A stretch of DNA of 10,221 nt from the NCBI GenBank assembly GCA_023432075.1, contig JAEYVD010000180.1:1-10221 (forward strand), written 5' to 3'. Positions 6,339 to 10,221 of the stretch are shown here, one piece after another. The DNA comes from Pseudomonadota bacterium. GTDB lineage: Bacteria; Pseudomonadota; Gammaproteobacteria; Burkholderiales; Burkholderiaceae_B. The notes below the pieces were generated by a model. That model saw only the letters and a list, made by a program, of their open reading frames with translations. It was not told the origin of the DNA and did not search any database. Position 1 is the stretch's first letter, and every line of letters begins with the position of its first letter. Both the position numbers and the translations under genes were made by a program.

Positions 6339-7327
6339 CACATCCCTCCCATGCGCGACAAGCCGCGCAACACCGCGATAAATCCCGCGCCGCCCGTCAC
6401 GATCAACAGGGCGGGAAGCAGCGTCACGATCATGACGCCGGTCATCTTGACCGTGGTCTTGCCCACCTTTTCTTTCAGCTCCAGACGCCGCTTGTCCCGC
6501 AGGCGTTCGCCGAACCGGTTCAGGGGCTCCTGCACCGCGCCCCCGTGCTGGTCCACCTGCGCGATGAGACGGCAGATCGCCGACAGGTCGTCGTTGTCGA
6601 AACCCGTCGCCATCCTGGCGAGCGATTGCTCGCGCGTGCGGCCGCGCACATAGAGCTCGGAGGCCAGCCGCAATTCCGACGACAGCACCGGCAACACTTG
6701 GGCAAACTCCTTGACCAGCACCTGAAGGCTTTGATCGATGGACAACCCCACGCCTTGCAAGAGGCGCAGCAGATCGATCAGCAAAGGCAGTTCGTCGGCC
6801 GCCTGCCGGCGGCGGCTTGCAAGACGCCGTTGCACCACCCATTTGGGCAGCATGTAGCCCAACGCGAACGCCACGAATGCCGCCACCACGGCGCGCAGCG
6901 GCATCGCCGGCAACTGCTTGTGCAGATCCAGCAGGATCACCGCGGCGGGCAGCAGCAGCGCCAGCCCGATCCGGATCAGGACGAAGCGCGAACGCGCCGT
7001 GGCGGGCCGCGCATAACCGGCCATGTCGACCAGCTTGCGGTCCTCGGCGGCCAGCAGCGCATCGGCAAGCCGGCCCTCGGCAAGGCGTTTGCCAACGGTG
7101 TCGGCCATCCGCGCTGCCGCGGCCAGCCTGCCCTGCCCGTCTTCACGCGGCGCGGCGGGCACCCCACCCTGCCGAGCGGCCAGCGCCTGATCCACCACCT
7201 GGCGGCTGCGGTCCTGGCTGCGCAGGCGCCGCGCCATGCCCAGGCCCAGCACCACCAGCCCGGCCGCCACCAGCATCAGCGCCATCGCCAGCACGGTGGA
7301 AGCGTTCCAGGATTGCAGGATGTCCAC
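6338..7327 (-). CDS. tadC: TadC inner-membrane platform protein (type II secretion F domain)
   Basis: This 329-residue protein is one of the two polytopic platform proteins of the Tad machine, homologous to half of GspF/PilC. There is one transmembrane helix near the N-terminus (about 11-32), a charged cytoplasmic region (33-112), two helices (116-136 and 143-163), the T2SSF domain (about 178-310) with ADELPLLIDLLRLLQGVGLSIDQSL and IAQVDQHGGAVQEPL, and a last helix (297-319). The KEKVGKTTVKM stretch before the last helix is typical of TadC. The start codon is GTG at 7327, fixed by GGGGAGG (7334-7340) six bases upstream, which directly abuts the tadB stop. It is thought to work with TadB and the TadA ATPase to assemble the pilus. 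The stop overlaps the tadD start as TGATG. Its order after tadB is the standard one. Confidence 0.94.
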   Translation of the reverse strand: MDILQSWNASTVLAMALMLVAAGLVVLGLGMARRLRSQDRSRQVVDQALAARQGGVPAAPREDGQGRLAAAARMADTVGKRLAEGRLADALLAAEDRKLVDMAGYARPATARSRFVLIRIGLALLLPAAVILLDLHKQLPAMPLRAVVAAFVAFALGYMLPKWVVQRRLASRRRQAADELPLLIDLLRLLQGVGLSIDQSLQVLVKEFAQVLPVLSSELRLASELYVRGRTREQSLARMATGFDNDDLSAICRLIAQVDQHGGAVQEPLNRFGERLRDKRRLELKEKVGKTTVKMTGVMIVTLLPALLIVTGGAGFIAVLRGLSRMGGM

Positions 7328-7333
7328 GCGTCG

Positions 7334-7340
7334 CCTCCCC
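7334..7340 (-). promoter_or_regulatory. Ribosome binding site that fixes the GTG start of tadC
   Basis: GGGGAGG on the minus strand immediately follows the tadB TGA stop and lies six bases before the GTG at 7327. A strong site in front of a non-ATG start supports the chosen start. Confidence 0.8.
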
Positions 7341-8263
7341 TCAGATGGCCTTGGCCATGCGATACAGCCAATAGCAGCCGCCGATCTGCAGGCAGACCGC
7401 CGTCAGCAGCATCTTGAAGCCTTGCGGGTCTTCCCACAGGCCCATGAACAGGTTGTTGTTCGCCACGATGATGAACCCGGCAACGCCCACGGGCAGCAGC
7501 GCCAGGATCCAGGCCGACAGCCGCACCTCCGCAGAACTGGCGGTCAGTTCGTTGCGCGCCTGGGCCACGTCGCGCATGAACACCGCCATGCGCTCCAGCA
7601 CCTGGTCGCTGCGGCCGCCAAAGCGCATCGCCAGCGATACCACCGCCGCGATCATGTACAGCTCCTTCAGGCCATACAGCCGCGACACATGCGCCAGCGC
7701 CGCGTCCAGTTCCTTGGAGCTGCTCAGGCTGGCGGCCGTTTCCACCACTTCGCGCAAGGGCTCGTCGGTAGCCGCGGCCGCGGTCCGGAAGGCGGCGGCG
7801 ATGCTGTTGCCGATGGTCAGCAGGCGCACGATGTTGTCCAGGAAGGCAGGCAGCTGCGAAATCATCCTGCGCTGGCGCTTGTCGGCCCGCCGCCACAGCA
7901 GGAAGTAGGCAAACACGGTCAGCAGCAGGAACGTCACCGCGCCGGACAGCGGTCCCAGCAGCGCCCACGCCAGCGCCGCCCCGGCCGCAATCGGCAGTGC
8001 GATGCGCAGATACAGGCCGGCGCTTTGCCGAAGGCCGGCCAGGCGCAACAGACGGTCCCAGCCGGCGTGGCCGCTGCGGAACTCGCGCGCGTTTTCGGCA
8101 AATGGCGCGTCGCCGGAAGCCGCTTCGCGGCCCCGCGCCAGCTGGCTTTCCAGGAAAGCGGAGCTGGCCTCGCGGCGGGCGCTGCGGTCGGCGTGGCGCC
8201 ACAGCAGCACGGCGCCTGCGGCCAGCAGCGCGGCCAGGCTGGCAAGCGCGAACACGTCTTGCA

Positions 8264-8264
<1 letters not shown>
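7341..8264 (-). CDS. tadB: TadB inner-membrane platform protein (type II secretion F domain)
   Basis: This 307-residue polytopic protein pairs with TadC to form the inner-membrane base of the Flp pilus machine. Helices are predicted at about 3-22, 85-104, 105-124, 251-268 and 283-302. The T2SSF domain (about 137-265) has LPAFLDNIVRLLTIGNSIAAAF and the following FGGRSDQVLERMAVFMRD region. The start at 8264 overlaps the tadA stop as TGATG, and AGGAGG (8270-8275) sits five bases upstream. The frame is open as far as 8633, but that stretch is a shadow of tadA. The family is usually 280-320 residues, so this length is normal. Overlap and ribosome site suggest coupling with tadA, as expected for subunits of one complex. 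Confidence 0.94.
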
Positions 8265-9622
<1,358 letters not shown>

Positions 9623-9658
9623 CGTCTCGGATCCCGTCACCGTGCGTCTGTTTGCCCG

Positions 9659-10221
9659 TCAGCCAATCACCATGCGCCGGTGCACACCCGGCAGCCAGGT
9701 GGCCAGCCAGCTGGCGTGGCCGCCGGGCGCGGCTTCCTCGGCGCACAGACGCTCGGCCAACGTCTGCACCGCGCGCACGTAGACATCGCGCTCGGCTTCT
9801 TCGTGCAGCAGATGGCCGCGGTTGGTGCACACCATCAACGGCAGCGTGCGGTCCGGCAGCGTGCCCACGAGCTCCAGGTTGAAGCGTTCGGCGATCTGCC
9901 TGGCCGTCATGCCGTAACGCTCGTCATAGCGGTTCACGATGAGGCCAAGACTGGACCGGTCAACGTGCAACTGCTCCAGCTCCTGCAGCAGGCCGGCCAG
10001 CGATACCAGCGCGCCCACGCTCTGGTCGGTCACGATCCAATTCAGCTGCGAGGCGCGCGCCAGGCCCGACACGAACTCCGGGTTGGTGAAACCGCCGGCG
10101 TCGGCCACGACCACCGAGAAATGCTGGCGCATGCGTTCGAACACCAGCAGCGAATCCGACTGCGACACCTCGCGCATCTGCGCGAGATCGCGCGGCAGCG
10201 ACAGCACGCTCAGGCCATTGG
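9659..10221 (-). CDS. tadZ: TadZ/CpaE pilus-localising ATPase (C-terminal part; 5' end outside the window)
   Basis: The last 186 residues are in the window and the frame stays open to the right edge. The visible sequence begins NGLSVLSLPRDLAQMREV, a match to the C-terminal ATPase domain of TadZ/CpaE, which has a MinD/ParA-like fold. Other recognised parts are the VVVADAGGF strand (the core Asp and switch region), LNWIVTDQSVGALVSLAGLL, LGLIVNRYDERYGM, and LPDRTLPLMVCTNRGHLL. The Walker A loop and the receiver-like N-terminal domain must lie beyond 10221 and cannot be judged here. The GTG at 10207 is internal, not a start. TadZ proteins bring the Tad machine to a cell pole or a site in the envelope. 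It precedes tadA by about 36 bases (18 if the upstream GTG is used), in the usual gene order. Confidence 0.9.
   Translation of the reverse strand, partial: NGLSVLSLPRDLAQMREVSQSDSLLVFERMRQHFSVVVADAGGFTNPEFVSGLARASQLNWIVTDQSVGALVSLAGLLQELEQLHVDRSSLGLIVNRYDERYGMTARQIAERFNLELVGTLPDRTLPLMVCTNRGHLLHEEAERDVYVRAVQTLAERLCAEEAAPGGHASWLATWLPGVHRRMVIG

Noticed and set aside
6339..6842. N-terminal extension of tadD to 6842
   Set aside because: The extra 168 codons overlap tadC in another frame and are Arg/Gly/Ala rich. The internal ATG at 6338 has a strong ribosome site and starts a proper lipoprotein signal.
1399..7417. Long plus-strand open frames of about 480-550 codons (1399-2982, 2804-4237, 3042-4562, 5076-6653, 5774-7417)
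   Set aside because: They lie opposite well-recognised minus-strand genes. Their translations are low-complexity Arg/Ala/Gln/His-rich text with no domain, as expected from antisense frames in GC-rich DNA.

Overview
The window is a high-GC (mid-60s % by eye) stretch, and nearly all of it is coded on the minus strand. It covers the downstream half of a tad/flp (tight adherence, type IVc pilus) assembly operon and the housekeeping genes beyond it. Gene content, codon use and the presence of DUF2968, DUF3613 and DUF1178 proteins point to a betaproteobacterium of the order Burkholderiales. Alcaligenaceae (Bordetella/Achromobacter type) is my best guess from recognition, not from a search.

Layout in the direction of transcription (right to left): the C-terminal part of tadZ/cpaE (cut by the window edge), tadA/cpaF (secretion ATPase), tadB and tadC (inner-membrane platform), tadD (TPR lipoprotein), a small exported DUF3613 protein, a large TadG-like membrane-anchored protein, and a sigma-54 (RpoN) dependent activator with an apparently non-phosphorylatable receiver-like N-terminus. 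The tad genes are tightly packed: tadA/tadB and tadC/tadD overlap as TGATG, and the other gaps are 13-30 nt. Strong Shine-Dalgarno sequences precede tadB, tadC, tadD and the DUF3613 gene. The regulator follows tadG by 49 nt with no terminator seen, so it is probably co-transcribed, giving the operon a built-in activator. The Flp pilin, prepilin peptidase, RcpC/RcpA secretin parts and the main promoter should lie upstream, beyond position 10221.

After a 118-nt gap with overlapping inverted repeats and an extended -10 promoter come a DUF2968 lipoprotein gene with a long coiled coil and a DUF1178 zinc-ribbon-like gene, both on the minus strand. A symmetric bidirectional terminator (46-78) then separates them from the last codons of a plus-strand gene at the left edge.

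How the genes work together: TadZ positions the machine, TadA powers it, TadB/TadC form the platform, TadD probably supports the outer-membrane secretin, and TadG and the DUF3613 protein are envelope accessories. No TadE/TadF-type minor pseudopilin gene lies between tadD and tadG in this window. I see no mobile element, tRNA, rRNA or CRISPR array. The most unusual points are the pseudo-receiver of the sigma-54 activator, the DUF3613 protein, and the structured intergenic region at 1290-1407. No wholly new system is evident.
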